Assembly: GCF_000306945.1 (NCBI RefSeq) | Contig: NC_018518.1 | Location: 186,001 to 250,000, forward strand | Direction: 5' to 3' | Length of the DNA: 64,000 bases | Source of the DNA: Bordetella pertussis 18323 | Lineage (GTDB): Bacteria > Pseudomonadota > Gammaproteobacteria > Burkholderiales > Burkholderiaceae_B | Shown here: positions 1-8,220 of the stretch, in pieces | How positions within the stretch are numbered: the stretch's first letter is position 1 | Layout: the number at the start of each line of letters is the position of its first letter | The notes under the pieces: generated by a model | Databases searched by the model: none | What the model saw: the letters and a program-made list of their open reading frames with translations, nothing else | Told to the model about the DNA's origin: nothing | Translations under genes and position numbers: made by a program

Positions 1-262
1 GCGCTGTGCCATGAGCTGGGCATCAAGCACCGCTTTACCCGACCTTACCGCCCACAGACCAATGGCAAGGCCGAACGCTTCATCCAGTCGGCCTTGCGTG
101 AGTGGGCTTACGCTCACACCTACCAGAACTCCCAACACCGAGCCGATGCCATGAAATCCTGGCTACACCACTACAACTGGCATCGACCCCACCAAGGCAT
201 CGGGCGCGCTGTACCCATCTCCAGACTCAACCTGGACGAATACAACCTATTGACAGTTCACA
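1..262 (+). mobile_element. IS481: IS481 copy 1, right-hand part only (continues left of the window)
   Basis: This is the right-hand quarter of an IS481 element, identical by eye to the matching part of the complete copies in the window. The right terminus TTCACA ends at 262 and is followed by the target sequence ACTAGC at 263-268. A TTGACA hexamer at 250-255 points outward across the IS end. The left end lies outside the window, so the paired target copy cannot be checked. Confidence 0.95.
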
Positions 263-267
263 ACTAG
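1..267 (+). CDS. IS481 transposase, C-terminal part (5' end outside window)
   Basis: This is the C-terminal 88 residues of the DDE (rve-type integrase core) transposase of IS481, the enzyme that moves the element. The segment includes [14 protein letters not shown], which carries the final acidic residue of the catalytic triad, and ends LLTVHN. The last codon (AAC) and the stop (TAG) lie partly or wholly in the host target ACTAGC rather than in the element. It is cut by the window edge, not broken. Confidence 0.95.
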   Translation, partial: ALCHELGIKHRFTRPYRPQTNGKAERFIQSALREWAYAHTYQNSQHRADAMKSWLHHYNWHRPHQGIGRAVPISRLNLDEYNLLTVHN

Positions 268-270
268 CCG

Positions 271-1527
271 ATGAAGACCTTGCCTGATACTGCTATTGCC
301 CCCGTCGTTCTTTCCCGTCGCGTATTGGCCAGCGCCGTGCTGGCTGCCATGCTGGCCGCTGCGGCGCCGGCCGGGGCCCAGCAGCAGGCGGCGCCCGCCA
401 CGCCTGTCGCCGCCGCCGCGCCCGCGGCGGGCGGCGCGGTAGGCGCCGTGGGAGACCTGGCGGCCGTGCCGGTGCCGACCATCGCCGCCAAGGCGTGGAT
501 CACCGTGGACGTCAACAGCGGCCAGGTGCTGGCAGCCTCCAACGCCGACATGAAGGTCGAGCCGGCCTCGCTGACCAAGATCATGACCGCCTATGTGGTG
601 TTCAACGCGCTGCAGGAAAAGCGCCTGACCCTGGAGCAGCAGGTTCCGGTCTCCGAGCACGCATGGCGCACCGGCGGTTCGCGCATGTTCATCGAGCCGC
701 GCAAGCCGGTGACGGTCGACGAACTGAACCAGGGCATGATCGTCCAGTCGGGCAATGACGCATCGGTCGCGCTGGCCGAGGCCGTCGGCGGCAGCGAAAG
801 CGCCTTTGCGGCCCTGATGAACCAGGAGGCGCAGCGCCTGGGCATGCGCAATACGCATTTCATGAACTCCACCGGCCTGCCCGATCCGCAGCACGTCACC
901 ACGGCGCGCGACCTGGCCACGCTGGCGGCGCACCTGATCTCGGATTACCCGGACTACTACCACTACTACAAGCAGAAAAGCTACACGTACAACAAGATCA
1001 CCCAGGCCAACCGCAACCGCCTGTTGTGGGCCGATCCGTCGGTCGACGGCATGAAGACGGGGCACACCGATTCGGCCGGCTACTGCCTGGTTTCGACCGC
1101 CATGCGCGGCGACCGCCGTATCCTGACCGTGCTGGTGGGCGCCGACAGCGAAGCCACGCGCGCCGAGGAAAGCCTCAAGCTGCTCAACTGGAGCTTCCAG
1201 AACTTCGATACGGTCAAGCTGTACGACCAGAGCCAGCCCGGGCTGGACGCGCGGGTCTGGGAAGGCAAGGTCGAGAACGTCAAGCTGGGTCCGCCCAACC
1301 CGGTGTGGCTGGCGGTGCCGCGCGGCAAGGCGGCCGAGATCAAGCCGGTCGCGCAGCGCACCGACCCGCTGGTGGCGCCGCTGACCAAGGGACAGCAGGT
1401 CGGCACGCTGCAGCTCACGCTCGACGGCAAGACCTTGCGCGTCGAACCGCTGGTGGTCCAGGAAGACGTCGAGCGCGCCGGCTTCTTCGGCCGCATGGCC
1501 GACACCGTGAAGCGCTGGTTCCAGTAA
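271..1527 (+). CDS. dacC: D-alanyl-D-alanine carboxypeptidase (PBP5/6 family, peptidase S11)
   Basis: The product is a periplasmic DD-carboxypeptidase that removes the terminal D-Ala from peptidoglycan pentapeptides. The 418-residue protein has an N-terminal signal peptide with a likely cut after AGA near residue 36. The serine-transferase motifs are in order: S100-L-T-K, S160-G-N and K262-T-G. A PBP5-type C-terminal domain follows, and the last residues (RMADTVKRWFQ) look like an amphipathic membrane anchor. The ATG is only 2 bases beyond the IS481 target sequence, so the native promoter and ribosome site have been displaced by the element. The D-amino-acid aminotransferase gene follows. The family call is very sure; the choice between dacA and dacC is convention. 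Confidence 0.93.
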   Translation: MKTLPDTAIAPVVLSRRVLASAVLAAMLAAAAPAGAQQQAAPATPVAAAAPAAGGAVGAVGDLAAVPVPTIAAKAWITVDVNSGQVLAASNADMKVEPASLTKIMTAYVVFNALQEKRLTLEQQVPVSEHAWRTGGSRMFIEPRKPVTVDELNQGMIVQSGNDASVALAEAVGGSESAFAALMNQEAQRLGMRNTHFMNSTGLPDPQHVTTARDLATLAAHLISDYPDYYHYYKQKSYTYNKITQANRNRLLWADPSVDGMKTGHTDSAGYCLVSTAMRGDRRILTVLVGADSEATRAEESLKLLNWSFQNFDTVKLYDQSQPGLDARVWEGKVENVKLGPPNPVWLAVPRGKAAEIKPVAQRTDPLVAPLTKGQQVGTLQLTLDGKTLRVEPLVVQEDVERAGFFGRMADTVKRWFQ

Positions 1528-1535
1528 CGATGAAA

Positions 1536-1557
1536 GCCGCGCCGGAGGCGGCGCGGC
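1536..1557 (+). terminator. GC hairpin after dacC, possible weak terminator or attenuator
   Basis: An 8-bp perfect stem (GCCGCGCC at 1536-1543 with GGCGCGGC at 1550-1557) closes a 6-base loop just after the dacC stop codon. No T-run follows, so it may stabilise the dacC end or attenuate transcription into the next gene rather than terminate fully. Confidence 0.35.
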
Positions 1558-1607
1558 GGCACCGGTGGGCTGCCATGCCCGCCCCTATCCTCTCCAAGGA
1601 GCTCCCC

Positions 1608-2474
1608 ATGATTCCGGGCATGCCGGGCGACAGCCAGGTATATCTCAACGGCGAATTCACGCGCCTCGACGAAGCCAAGATTTCCGTGCTCGACCGCGGT
1701 TTCATCTTCGGCGATGGTATCTATGAAGTCGTGCCGGTCTATGACGGCAAGGTGTTCCGCATGACCGAACACCTGAATCGCCTGGATCGCAGCCTGGCGG
1801 CGCTGCGCATCGCCGCGCCGATGGACCGCGCGGGATGGGAGTCGGTGATCGCCGGGTTGATCGCCCGCTCGGCCCAGCCCACCTGCATCATCTACCTGCA
1901 GGTCACGCGCGGCGTCTGCAAGCGCGATCACGCCTTTCCCACCGAGCCGATCACGCCCACAGTGTTCGGCATGGCCGCGGCCTTCAGTCCGCCGGGGGCC
2001 GCGCAGCGCACCCAGGGCCTGAGCGCGATTGCCATCGACGACGAGCGTTGGCTGCATTGCGAGATCAAGTCGGTTTCGCTGCTGGGCAACGTGCTGGCCA
2101 AGCAGCAGGCCGTGGACGCCGGCGTGGACGAGGTGGTGCAGTTTCGCGATGGCTGGCTGACCGAGGGCTCGTCGACCAATATCTGGGTGGTTTCCGGCGG
2201 CAAGCTGCTGGCCCCGCCCAAGAACAACCTGATCCTGGAAGGCATCCGCTACGGCCTGATGGGCGAGCTGGCCGAGGCGGCCGGCCTGCCGTTCGAGGCG
2301 CGGCGGATCTCGCGCGAGGAAGTGCTCGCCGCCGACGAATTGATGCTGACCTCGGCCACCAAGGAAGTGCTGCCCATCGTGCGCCTGGACGGCAAGGCGG
2401 TGGGCGCGGGCAAGCCCGGCCCCGTTTATGAGCAGTTGCGCGCGGGTTATGATGCGCGTATCGCCGCCCTGTAG
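1608..2474 (+). CDS. dat: D-amino-acid aminotransferase (fold-type IV PLP enzyme)
   Basis: This cytoplasmic PLP enzyme (288 residues) most likely interconverts D-alanine and 2-oxoglutarate with pyruvate and D-glutamate. The class IV signature is clear: EIKSVSLLGNVLAKQ places the PLP lysine at about residue 154. The N-terminal segment VYLNGEF...SVLDRGFIFGDGIYE is typical of D-alanine transaminases rather than of IlvE. The start at 1608 is chosen because AAGGAG lies 6 bases upstream; an in-frame ATG at 1575 lacks a comparable site. Its place behind a D-Ala-releasing carboxypeptidase suggests reuse of D-alanine. Branched-chain aminotransferase is the main alternative. Confidence 0.85.
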   Translation: MIPGMPGDSQVYLNGEFTRLDEAKISVLDRGFIFGDGIYEVVPVYDGKVFRMTEHLNRLDRSLAALRIAAPMDRAGWESVIAGLIARSAQPTCIIYLQVTRGVCKRDHAFPTEPITPTVFGMAAAFSPPGAAQRTQGLSAIAIDDERWLHCEIKSVSLLGNVLAKQQAVDAGVDEVVQFRDGWLTEGSSTNIWVVSGGKLLAPPKNNLILEGIRYGLMGELAEAAGLPFEARRISREEVLAADELMLTSATKEVLPIVRLDGKAVGAGKPGPVYEQLRAGYDARIAAL

Positions 2475-2549
2475 CGGCCGGCAGGCGGGCGGCCCTGGCG
2501 CCGCCCGCGTTTCGCGTCCCTCGCGACGCCGCCACCCAGGCAGACGCAG

Positions 2550-2825
2550 ATGCACAATATTCCCCCGGAAGAGTCCCTGATCGAGTATCCGAGCGACTTC
2601 CCCATCAAGGTAATGGGCAAGCAGCATCCGGAATTCGCCCAGACCCTCACTGAAGTCGTGCTGCAGTTCGACCCGGGTTTCGATCCGGCATCGGTCGAGA
2701 TGCGGCCCAGCAAGGGCGGCAACTACCTGGGGCTGACCTTCACGGTGCGTGCGACCTCGCGCGAACAGCTCGATTCGCTGTACCGCGCCCTGCACGGCCA
2801 CCCCATGGTGTCGATCGTCCTGTAG
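2550..2825 (+). CDS. ybeD: DUF493 (YbeD/UPF0250) family protein
   Basis: This small cytoplasmic protein of 91 residues belongs to the YbeD family, which has a ferredoxin-like fold related to ACT-type regulatory domains. The family sits between dacA and lipB in many proteobacteria, and the same order is seen here. The recognisable stretch runs from [11 protein letters not shown] to the C-terminal HPMVSIVL. Its biochemical role is not established. A post-translational regulatory role in lipoate metabolism is inferred from gene order only. The lipB start lies 7 bases beyond its stop, so the two are surely co-transcribed. Confidence 0.9.
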   Translation: MHNIPPEESLIEYPSDFPIKVMGKQHPEFAQTLTEVVLQFDPGFDPASVEMRPSKGGNYLGLTFTVRATSREQLDSLYRALHGHPMVSIVL

Positions 2826-2832
2826 CCCCGTC

Positions 2833-3495
2833 ATGATCAAGTGGCTTGCGCGCCCGGCCGACTACGCTTCGGTCTGGGACGCCATGAAGACGTTCACCGC
2901 CGCGCGCGGTCCCGGCACCGCCGATGAAATCTGGCTGTGCGAGCATGCCCCGGTCTATACCCTGGGCCAGGCCGGGCGGCCCGAACACCTGCTCAATCCC
3001 GGGCTCATCCCGGTCGTGCATTGCGACCGCGGCGGCCAGGTCACCTATCACGGCCCGGGCCAGGTACTCGCCTACACCTTGTTCGACCTGCGCCGCGCCG
3101 GGCTGTACGTGCGCGAGTACGTCGACATGCTCGAACAGGCGACCCTGGCCACGCTGCGCGAGCTGGGCCTGGAGCAGGCCTGTCGCAAGCCGGGCGCGCC
3201 CGGCATCTATGTGCCCCAGCCCGGCGGCGAACTGGCCAAGATCGCCGCCCTGGGCGTGAAGGTGCGCAATGGCTATGCCTATCATGGACTGGCGCTGAAC
3301 ATCGATATGGATCTGTCGCCGTTTCTCGGTATCAATCCCTGTGGCTACGAAGGCCTGCGCACGGTCGATCTGGCTGCCTGCGGCGTGCGCACCAGCGTGG
3401 AGCGGGCCGGCGAATTGCTGGCCGCGCAGCTGGCGCGCGCCCATGGCCAGGCGGTGCAGCAGCGCGCCGCGGCGCTGGCGGGCGTGCCGGGATAG
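2833..3495 (+). CDS. lipB: Octanoyl-[acyl-carrier-protein]:protein octanoyltransferase LipB
   Basis: LipB moves octanoyl groups from acyl carrier protein onto lipoyl domains of 2-oxoacid dehydrogenases and the glycine cleavage H protein, the first step of lipoate synthesis. The 220-residue sequence has the family blocks [11 protein letters not shown] and GINPCGYEG. The catalytic dyad is visible as Lys136 (in [11 protein letters not shown]) and Cys170. The start at 2833 gives MIKWL, and the stop is followed 61 bases later by lipA, the next enzyme in the pathway. Length and motifs are normal. Confidence 0.96.
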   Translation: MIKWLARPADYASVWDAMKTFTAARGPGTADEIWLCEHAPVYTLGQAGRPEHLLNPGLIPVVHCDRGGQVTYHGPGQVLAYTLFDLRRAGLYVREYVDMLEQATLATLRELGLEQACRKPGAPGIYVPQPGGELAKIAALGVKVRNGYAYHGLALNIDMDLSPFLGINPCGYEGLRTVDLAACGVRTSVERAGELLAAQLARAHGQAVQQRAAALAGVPG

Positions 3496-3556
3496 TAGAA
3501 TGGCTTTTTTGTCTCGAACCGGACCGCGCCTGGCGTTCCGGTTGTGAAGGTGCTCA

Positions 3557-4558
3557 ATGTCCACGCTCGTCGAGTCCCCCGTTCCCTCGAACGACTCGCA
3601 GGCCGCCGCGCCGGCCGCCTACGATCCCACCCAGAAGCAGAAATCGCAGGCCAAGACCGCGCGCATTCCGATCAAGGTGGTCGCGGCCGAGAAGCTGAAG
3701 AAGCCGGAATGGATCCGCGTGCGCGCCGCCGCCCCGGGGTCGCGCTTCTACGACATCAAGCGCATCCTGCGCGAGCACAACCTGCATACGGTGTGCGAAG
3801 AGGCATCCTGCCCGAACATCGGCGAATGCTTCGGCAAGGGCACGGCCACCTTCATGATCATGGGCGACAAGTGCACGCGCCGTTGCCCGTTCTGTGATGT
3901 GGGCCACGGCCGTCCCGATCCGCTGGACACGCAAGAGCCCGAAAACCTGGCGCGCACCATCGCCGCGCTCAAGCTGTCCTACGTGGTCATCACCTCGGTC
4001 GACCGCGACGACCTGCGCGACGGTGGCGCCGCCCACTTCGTCGAATGCATCGCCAAGGTGCGCGAGTATTCGCCCGATACCCGCATCGAAGTGCTGGTGC
4101 CCGACTTCCGCGGCCGCCTGGACCGTGCGCTGCACATCCTCAACAGCGGCCCGCCGGACGTCATGAACCACAACCTGGAAACCGTGCCGCGCCTGTACAA
4201 GCAGGCACGCCCGGGCTCGGACTACGCGCATTCGCTCAAGCTGCTGGCCGAGTTCAAGAAGCTGCACCCCGAGGTGCCCACCAAGTCGGGCCTGATGCTG
4301 GGCCTGGGCGAGACGGACGAGGAAATCCTGCAGGTCATGCGGGACATGCGCGAGCATAACGTCGACATGCTGACCATCGGCCAGTATCTCCAGCCGTCGG
4401 AGCACCATCTGCCGGTGCTGCGCTACGTGCATCCGGACACCTTCGCGATGTTCGAGCGCGAGGCCTACGCCATGGGCTTCACGCATGCGGCCGTGGGCGC
4501 CATGGTGCGCTCGTCGTACCACGCCGACCAGCAGGCGCACGCCGCCGGCGTCAACTGA
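3557..4558 (+). CDS. lipA: Lipoyl synthase LipA (radical SAM)
   Basis: LipA inserts two sulfurs into protein-bound octanoyl chains by radical SAM chemistry, using two [4Fe-4S] clusters. The auxiliary cluster cysteines are C80, C85 and C91 ([12 protein letters not shown]). The radical SAM cysteines are C106, C110 and C113 (CTRRCPFC). The C-terminal RSSYHADQQ carries the conserved Arg-Ser-Ser motif that ligates the auxiliary cluster. The 333-residue length and a ~50-residue N-terminal extension are usual for beta-proteobacteria. It is the last gene of the dacC-lipA run and converges on rmlC with only 14 bases between the stops. Confidence 0.97.
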   Translation: MSTLVESPVPSNDSQAAAPAAYDPTQKQKSQAKTARIPIKVVAAEKLKKPEWIRVRAAAPGSRFYDIKRILREHNLHTVCEEASCPNIGECFGKGTATFMIMGDKCTRRCPFCDVGHGRPDPLDTQEPENLARTIAALKLSYVVITSVDRDDLRDGGAAHFVECIAKVREYSPDTRIEVLVPDFRGRLDRALHILNSGPPDVMNHNLETVPRLYKQARPGSDYAHSLKLLAEFKKLHPEVPTKSGLMLGLGETDEEILQVMRDMREHNVDMLTIGQYLQPSEHHLPVLRYVHPDTFAMFEREAYAMGFTHAAVGAMVRSSYHADQQAHAAGVN

Positions 4559-4572
4559 AGACGCGCGGGCCG

Positions 4573-5121
4573 CTACGCATAGGTATCGGCCCGCGCCAGC
4601 GCCACGCCCTGGCGGTCTTTCACCGACAGGATGGGCGCTTGGCCCTGCAGCGGCCAGTCCACCTTGAGTTGCGGGTCGTCCCAGCGCACGCAGCGCTCAT
4701 GTTCGGGCGCGTAGTAGTCGGTGGCCTTGTACAGGCACTCGGTATCGTCGGACAACGCCAGGAAGCCGTGCGCAAATCCTTCCGGAATCCACAGCTGGTG
4801 CCGGTTGCGCGCCGACAGGTAGGCGCCGGTCCAGCGCCCGAAGGTGGGCGAACCGCGGCGCAGGTCCACCGCCACGTCATAGGCTTCGCCCGCCACCACG
4901 CGCACCAGCTTGGCCTGCGGATGCAGGATCTGGTAGTGCAGGCCGCGCAGCACGCCCGCGCGCGAGCATGAGTGATTGTCCTGCACGAAGCGGATGCGCC
5001 GCCCCAGTTGCGCGTCCAGGCGGTCCTGGTTGAAGCTCTCGAAGAAGCAGCCGCGCTCGTCGCCGAACACCTGGGGTTCGATCAGCACGACGTCCGCGAT
5101 GGCCAAGGGGGTGAGTTTCAT
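4573..5121 (-). CDS. rfbC: dTDP-4-dehydrorhamnose 3,5-epimerase (RmlC)
   Basis: RmlC epimerises dTDP-4-keto-6-deoxyglucose at C3 and C5 on the route to dTDP-L-rhamnose. The 182-residue cupin protein has the expected QDNHSCSRAGVLRGLHYQ block with the active-site His, and the later GFAHGFLALSDDTECLYK block with the Tyr region. It is the last gene of the minus-strand rmlB-rmlD-rmlC group, 57 bases after rmlD. The family is certain; the end product depends on genes outside the window. Confidence 0.95.
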   Translation of the reverse strand: MKLTPLAIADVVLIEPQVFGDERGCFFESFNQDRLDAQLGRRIRFVQDNHSCSRAGVLRGLHYQILHPQAKLVRVVAGEAYDVAVDLRRGSPTFGRWTGAYLSARNRHQLWIPEGFAHGFLALSDDTECLYKATDYYAPEHERCVRWDDPQLKVDWPLQGQAPILSVKDRQGVALARADTYA

Positions 5122-5178
5122 GACGCCTCCGAATTCTTGCCTGGCGGGTTTACTGTAATCCTGGCGCCGGGCGCGGCG

Positions 5179-6075
5179 CTACAGGGTATGCGCCCGCGCG
5201 GCCAGGGCATCCACGACCGCATCCAGGTCGACTTGCCAGTCGGGCAGCTCGGGCTCCAGGGCATCGCGTAGCGCGCCGCAGTCCAGCCGCGAATTGGCCG
5301 GCCGTGGCGCCGGCAGCGGGTATTGCGCCGCCGTGACGGGCCGGATGTGCGCCGGGTCCAGGCTCAGCGCCAGTCCGGCGCGCCGGGCCCGCGCCACGAT
5401 GTGGCAGGCCAGCCCGTGCCAGCTGACATGGCCGCCCGCGCTCAGGTGCCACAGGCCGTCGGGCAGGCGGCGGCGCCGGTGCGCATCGATCGCCTGCCAG
5501 GTGACGGCGGCGATACGGCCCGCCCAGATCGGGGCGCCGTGCTGGTCGGCGACCACGGACAGCTCGGCGCGGGTGCGCGCCAGGCGCAGGATGGTCTTGA
5601 CGAAATTGGCGCCATGGCTGGCGTAGACCCAGCTGGTGCGCAGTATCAGGTGCGGGCAGCCGCTGGCCGCGATGGCCTGTTCGCCGGCCAGCTTGGAGCG
5701 GCCGTAGGCGTTCAGCGGATGTGCGGCGTCGGTTTCCCGGTAGGCGCGGGCGCGCTTGCCGTCGAACACGTAGTCGGTGGAATAGTGCACCAGCAATGCA
5801 TTGTTGCGGCGCGCATAGTCCGCCATGACCGCCACCGCCTGGGCATTGATGCGCAGCGCCAGCTCCGGCTCGGCCTCGGCGCGGTCGACTTCGGTATAGG
5901 CGGCGGCGTTGATCAGTATGCGCGGCGCGTAGGCATCGAGCACGGCGGCCAGCCGGCCCAGGTCGCGCAGGTCGGCCTGGCGGCGGTCCAGCGCGGCCAG
6001 CCGCGCCCATGCCGGCGGGTGCGCCAGCAGCGCATCGCCGATCTGTCCGGTGCGGCCCAGCAGCAGGATGTTCAT
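5179..6075 (-). CDS. rfbD: dTDP-4-dehydrorhamnose reductase (RmlD)
   Basis: RmlD performs the final NAD(P)H-dependent reduction to dTDP-L-rhamnose. The 298-residue short-chain dehydrogenase-like protein starts MNILLLGRTGQIG, a Rossmann nucleotide-binding turn, and carries the YSTDYVFDG and YGRSKLAGE blocks with the catalytic Tyr and Lys. The ATG overlaps the end of rmlB by 4 bases (6072-6075), indicating translational coupling. The C-terminal half is Ala- and Arg-rich but otherwise ordinary. Confidence 0.95.
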   Translation of the reverse strand: MNILLLGRTGQIGDALLAHPPAWARLAALDRRQADLRDLGRLAAVLDAYAPRILINAAAYTEVDRAEAEPELALRINAQAVAVMADYARRNNALLVHYSTDYVFDGKRARAYRETDAAHPLNAYGRSKLAGEQAIAASGCPHLILRTSWVYASHGANFVKTILRLARTRAELSVVADQHGAPIWAGRIAAVTWQAIDAHRRRRLPDGLWHLSAGGHVSWHGLACHIVARARRAGLALSLDPAHIRPVTAAQYPLPAPRPANSRLDCGALRDALEPELPDWQVDLDAVVDALAARAHTL

Positions 6076-7133
6076 GTGCCGTAATGCGTATCGAGCCAGT
6101 GGCGATACGCGCCGCTGGCGATGTCCGCCACCCACTGCGGATGGTCCAGGTACCAGCGTACCGTCTCGCGCAGGCCCGCCTCGAACGAGGTCGCGGCCCG
6201 CCAGCCGAGTTCGCGCTGTATCTTGCCGGCGTCGATCGCGTAGCGCCTGTCGTGGCCGGGCCGTTCGGGAATGAAGGCGATGCCGCCGGCATGCGGCTGC
6301 CCATCCGGGCGGGCGCGCCATTGGTCCAGCAGGGCGCAGACCGCGTGCACGACTTCCAGGTTGGTGCGCTCGCAGTGCGCGCCGATGTTGTAGGTCTGCC
6401 CCGGCTGGCCGTCGCGCAGCACGCATTCCAGCGCCGCGCAATGGTCGACCACGTAGAGCCAGTCGCGCACGTGCATGCCGTCGCCATACAGGGGCAGCGC
6501 GCGGCCGGCCAGCGCATGGTGGATCACCAGCGGGATCAGCTTCTCGGGGAACTGGCGCGGGCCATAGTTGTTGCAGCAGTGCGTGGTGATGGCGGGCAGC
6601 CCGTAGGTGTGGCGGTACGAGCGCACCATGTGGTCGCTGGCCGCCTTGCTGGCCGAATACGGGTTGTTCGGCTGGTAGGGATGGGTTTCGGTGAAGGGGG
6701 CGGCCTGGGGCGCCAGCGATCCGTACACCTCGTCGGTGGACACATGCAGGAAGCGGAAGGCCGCCGCCGCAGCGGCGTCCTGTTCGGTGCAATAGGCGCG
6801 CGCGGCCTCCAGCAGGGTGAAAGTGCCCACGACGTTGGTCTGCACGAAGGCGTCGGGGGCCCGGATGGCGCGGTCCACATGCGATTCGGCGGCGAAATTG
6901 ACGATGGCGCGGGGCCGGTGTTCGCGCAGCAACCGGCGCACCAGCGGCGCGTCGGCGATGTCGCCATGCACCAGCAGATGGCGCGGGTCATCGCGCAGTG
7001 CGGCCAGGTTGGCCGCGTTGCCGGCGTAGGTCAGCAGGTCCAGGTTGATCACCGGCTCATCGCCGCTGGCCAGCCAGCCCAGCACGAAATTCGAACCGAT
7101 GAAGCCGGCGCCGCCGGTGACGAGAATGCTCAT
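6072..7133 (-). CDS. rfbB: dTDP-glucose 4,6-dehydratase (RmlB)
   Basis: RmlB converts dTDP-glucose to dTDP-4-keto-6-deoxyglucose using bound NAD+. The 353-residue extended SDR protein shows VTGGAGFIGSNFV at the N terminus, STDEVYG with the catalytic Thr-Asp-Glu, and YSASKAASDH with the Tyr-Lys pair. It is the first gene of the minus-strand group. Its start codon is 35 bases from the IS481 target sequence at 7168-7173, so the element sits in what should be its promoter region. No glucose-1-phosphate thymidylyltransferase (RmlA) gene accompanies the set. Confidence 0.96.
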   Translation of the reverse strand: MSILVTGGAGFIGSNFVLGWLASGDEPVINLDLLTYAGNAANLAALRDDPRHLLVHGDIADAPLVRRLLREHRPRAIVNFAAESHVDRAIRAPDAFVQTNVVGTFTLLEAARAYCTEQDAAAAAAFRFLHVSTDEVYGSLAPQAAPFTETHPYQPNNPYSASKAASDHMVRSYRHTYGLPAITTHCCNNYGPRQFPEKLIPLVIHHALAGRALPLYGDGMHVRDWLYVVDHCAALECVLRDGQPGQTYNIGAHCERTNLEVVHAVCALLDQWRARPDGQPHAGGIAFIPERPGHDRRYAIDAGKIQRELGWRAATSFEAGLRETVRWYLDHPQWVADIASGAYRHWLDTHYGT

Positions 7134-7167
7134 GCGCCGATTTTACGGCCGGCATGCCGGCCGTGGG

Positions 7168-7173
7168 GCTAGT
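7168..7173. repeat. Target-site duplication of IS481 copy 2 (left copy)
   Basis: GCTAGT at 7168-7173 is repeated exactly at 8217-8222 on the other side of the element. This is the NCTAGN target duplication expected of IS481 and shows a simple, unrearranged insertion. Confidence 0.92.
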
Positions 7174-8119
7174 TGTGAACTGTCAATAGGTTGTATTCGT
7201 CCAGGTTGAGTCTGGAGATGGGTACAGCGCGCCCGATGCCTTGGTGGGGTCGATGCCAGTTGTAGTGGTGTAGCCAGGATTTCATGGCATCGGCTCGGTG
7301 TTGGGAGTTCTGGTAGGTGTGAGCGTAAGCCCACTCACGCAAGGCCGACTGGATGAAGCGTTCGGCCTTGCCATTGGTCTGTGGGCGGTAAGGTCGGGTA
7401 AAGCGGTGCTTGATGCCCAGCTCATGGCACAGCGCGGCGAAGGCGCGGCTGCGAAAGGCCGAGCCATTGTCGGTGAGCAAGCGCTGGATGGTCACGCCCA
7501 GGCGCTGGTAGTAGGCCACTGCGTCCTTGAGGAACTGGACGGCGCTGGGGAAGCGCTCGTCGGGGTGGATGTCGGTGAAGGCCACGCGGGCGTGGTCATC
7601 GATGGCCACGAAGACGAAGTCCCAGCCGGCCCCCTCAACGGTATCGCGTCGGTTGCCCGTGACCCGGTGGCCAGGGCGCTGGATACGTCCCAGCTTCTTG
7701 ATGTCGATGTGCAGCAGATCGCCGGGGGCCTGATGCTCGTAGCGCACCACCGGCTCGGCCGGCTCCAGGTCGGCCAGGTGCGACAGACCGGCGCGGGCCA
7801 GGACGCGGCTGACGGTGCTGGCTGACACGCCCAGCGCCTGGGCGATGCGCGCTTGGGTCAGCCGCTTGCGGCGCAGCTCCACGATAGCCAGCGCCTTGGC
7901 CGGCGCAATCGCTCGGGGCGAGACCGTCGGGCGCGAGGACGCATCGGCCAAGCCCGCCTGGCCCTGAGCCAGGAAGCGGCCCAGCCATTTGCGCACAGTC
8001 GGCGCGGTGACCCCATAGGCGCGGGCCGCTTCAGGCACACAAACTTGATGGGCGATCAATTGCTGGACCATTTCGAGTCGACGTAGGAAGGTCAATCGGG
8101 CATGCTTATGGGTGTTCAT
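7169..8119 (-). CDS. IS481 transposase
   Basis: This is the 316-residue DDE transposase of IS481. An N-terminal helix-turn-helix region (about residues 1-110: [41 protein letters not shown]) precedes an rve-type integrase core. The core has acidic residues in [17 protein letters not shown] and NGKAERF. AAGGAG lies 8 bases before the ATG inside the element. The stop codon TAG is supplied by the host target CTAG, not by the element. Residues 1-314 are identical to the other copies. Confidence 0.97.
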   Translation of the reverse strand: MNTHKHARLTFLRRLEMVQQLIAHQVCVPEAARAYGVTAPTVRKWLGRFLAQGQAGLADASSRPTVSPRAIAPAKALAIVELRRKRLTQARIAQALGVSASTVSRVLARAGLSHLADLEPAEPVVRYEHQAPGDLLHIDIKKLGRIQRPGHRVTGNRRDTVEGAGWDFVFVAIDDHARVAFTDIHPDERFPSAVQFLKDAVAYYQRLGVTIQRLLTDNGSAFRSRAFAALCHELGIKHRFTRPYRPQTNGKAERFIQSALREWAYAHTYQNSQHRADAMKSWLHHYNWHRPHQGIGRAVPISRLNLDEYNLLTVHN

Positions 8120-8216
8120 CCGGCCGGGCTCCTTGAGTGAACTGGGGGGGTGGCGATTTCCAGTTTCTCAAATCCGGTTCGGATGAACCATGCATACAAC
8201 CTATTGAATCTTCACA
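7174..8216 (-). mobile_element. IS481: IS481 copy 2, complete, 1043 bp
   Basis: The complete element is inverted relative to copy 1. Its transposase-end terminus TGTGAACTG begins at 7174 and its left terminus ends TTCACA at 8216. The inner repeats around CAATAGGTTGTAT are present at both ends. The flanks GCTAGT/GCTAGT match perfectly. The 8 bases at offset 66-73 from the left end (8144-8151) read ACCCCCCC in element orientation and differ from the other copies. It splits an XRE regulator gene. Confidence 0.97.
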
Positions 8217-8220
8217 GCTA

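Noticed and set aside
250..291. Complete outward promoter from IS481 into dacC
   Set aside because: The -35 TTGACA is present, but the nearest -10-like GATACT is 30 bases away and no good hexamer sits at 16-18 bases.
1080..2840. 586-codon minus-strand frame opposite dacC and dat
   Set aside because: Shadow of the plus-strand genes, which carry the SxxK and PLP motifs.
7140..7190. Outward IS481 promoter driving rmlB
   Set aside because: The TAAAAT on the minus strand is about 36 bases from the IS -35 hexamer, too far for a normal promoter.
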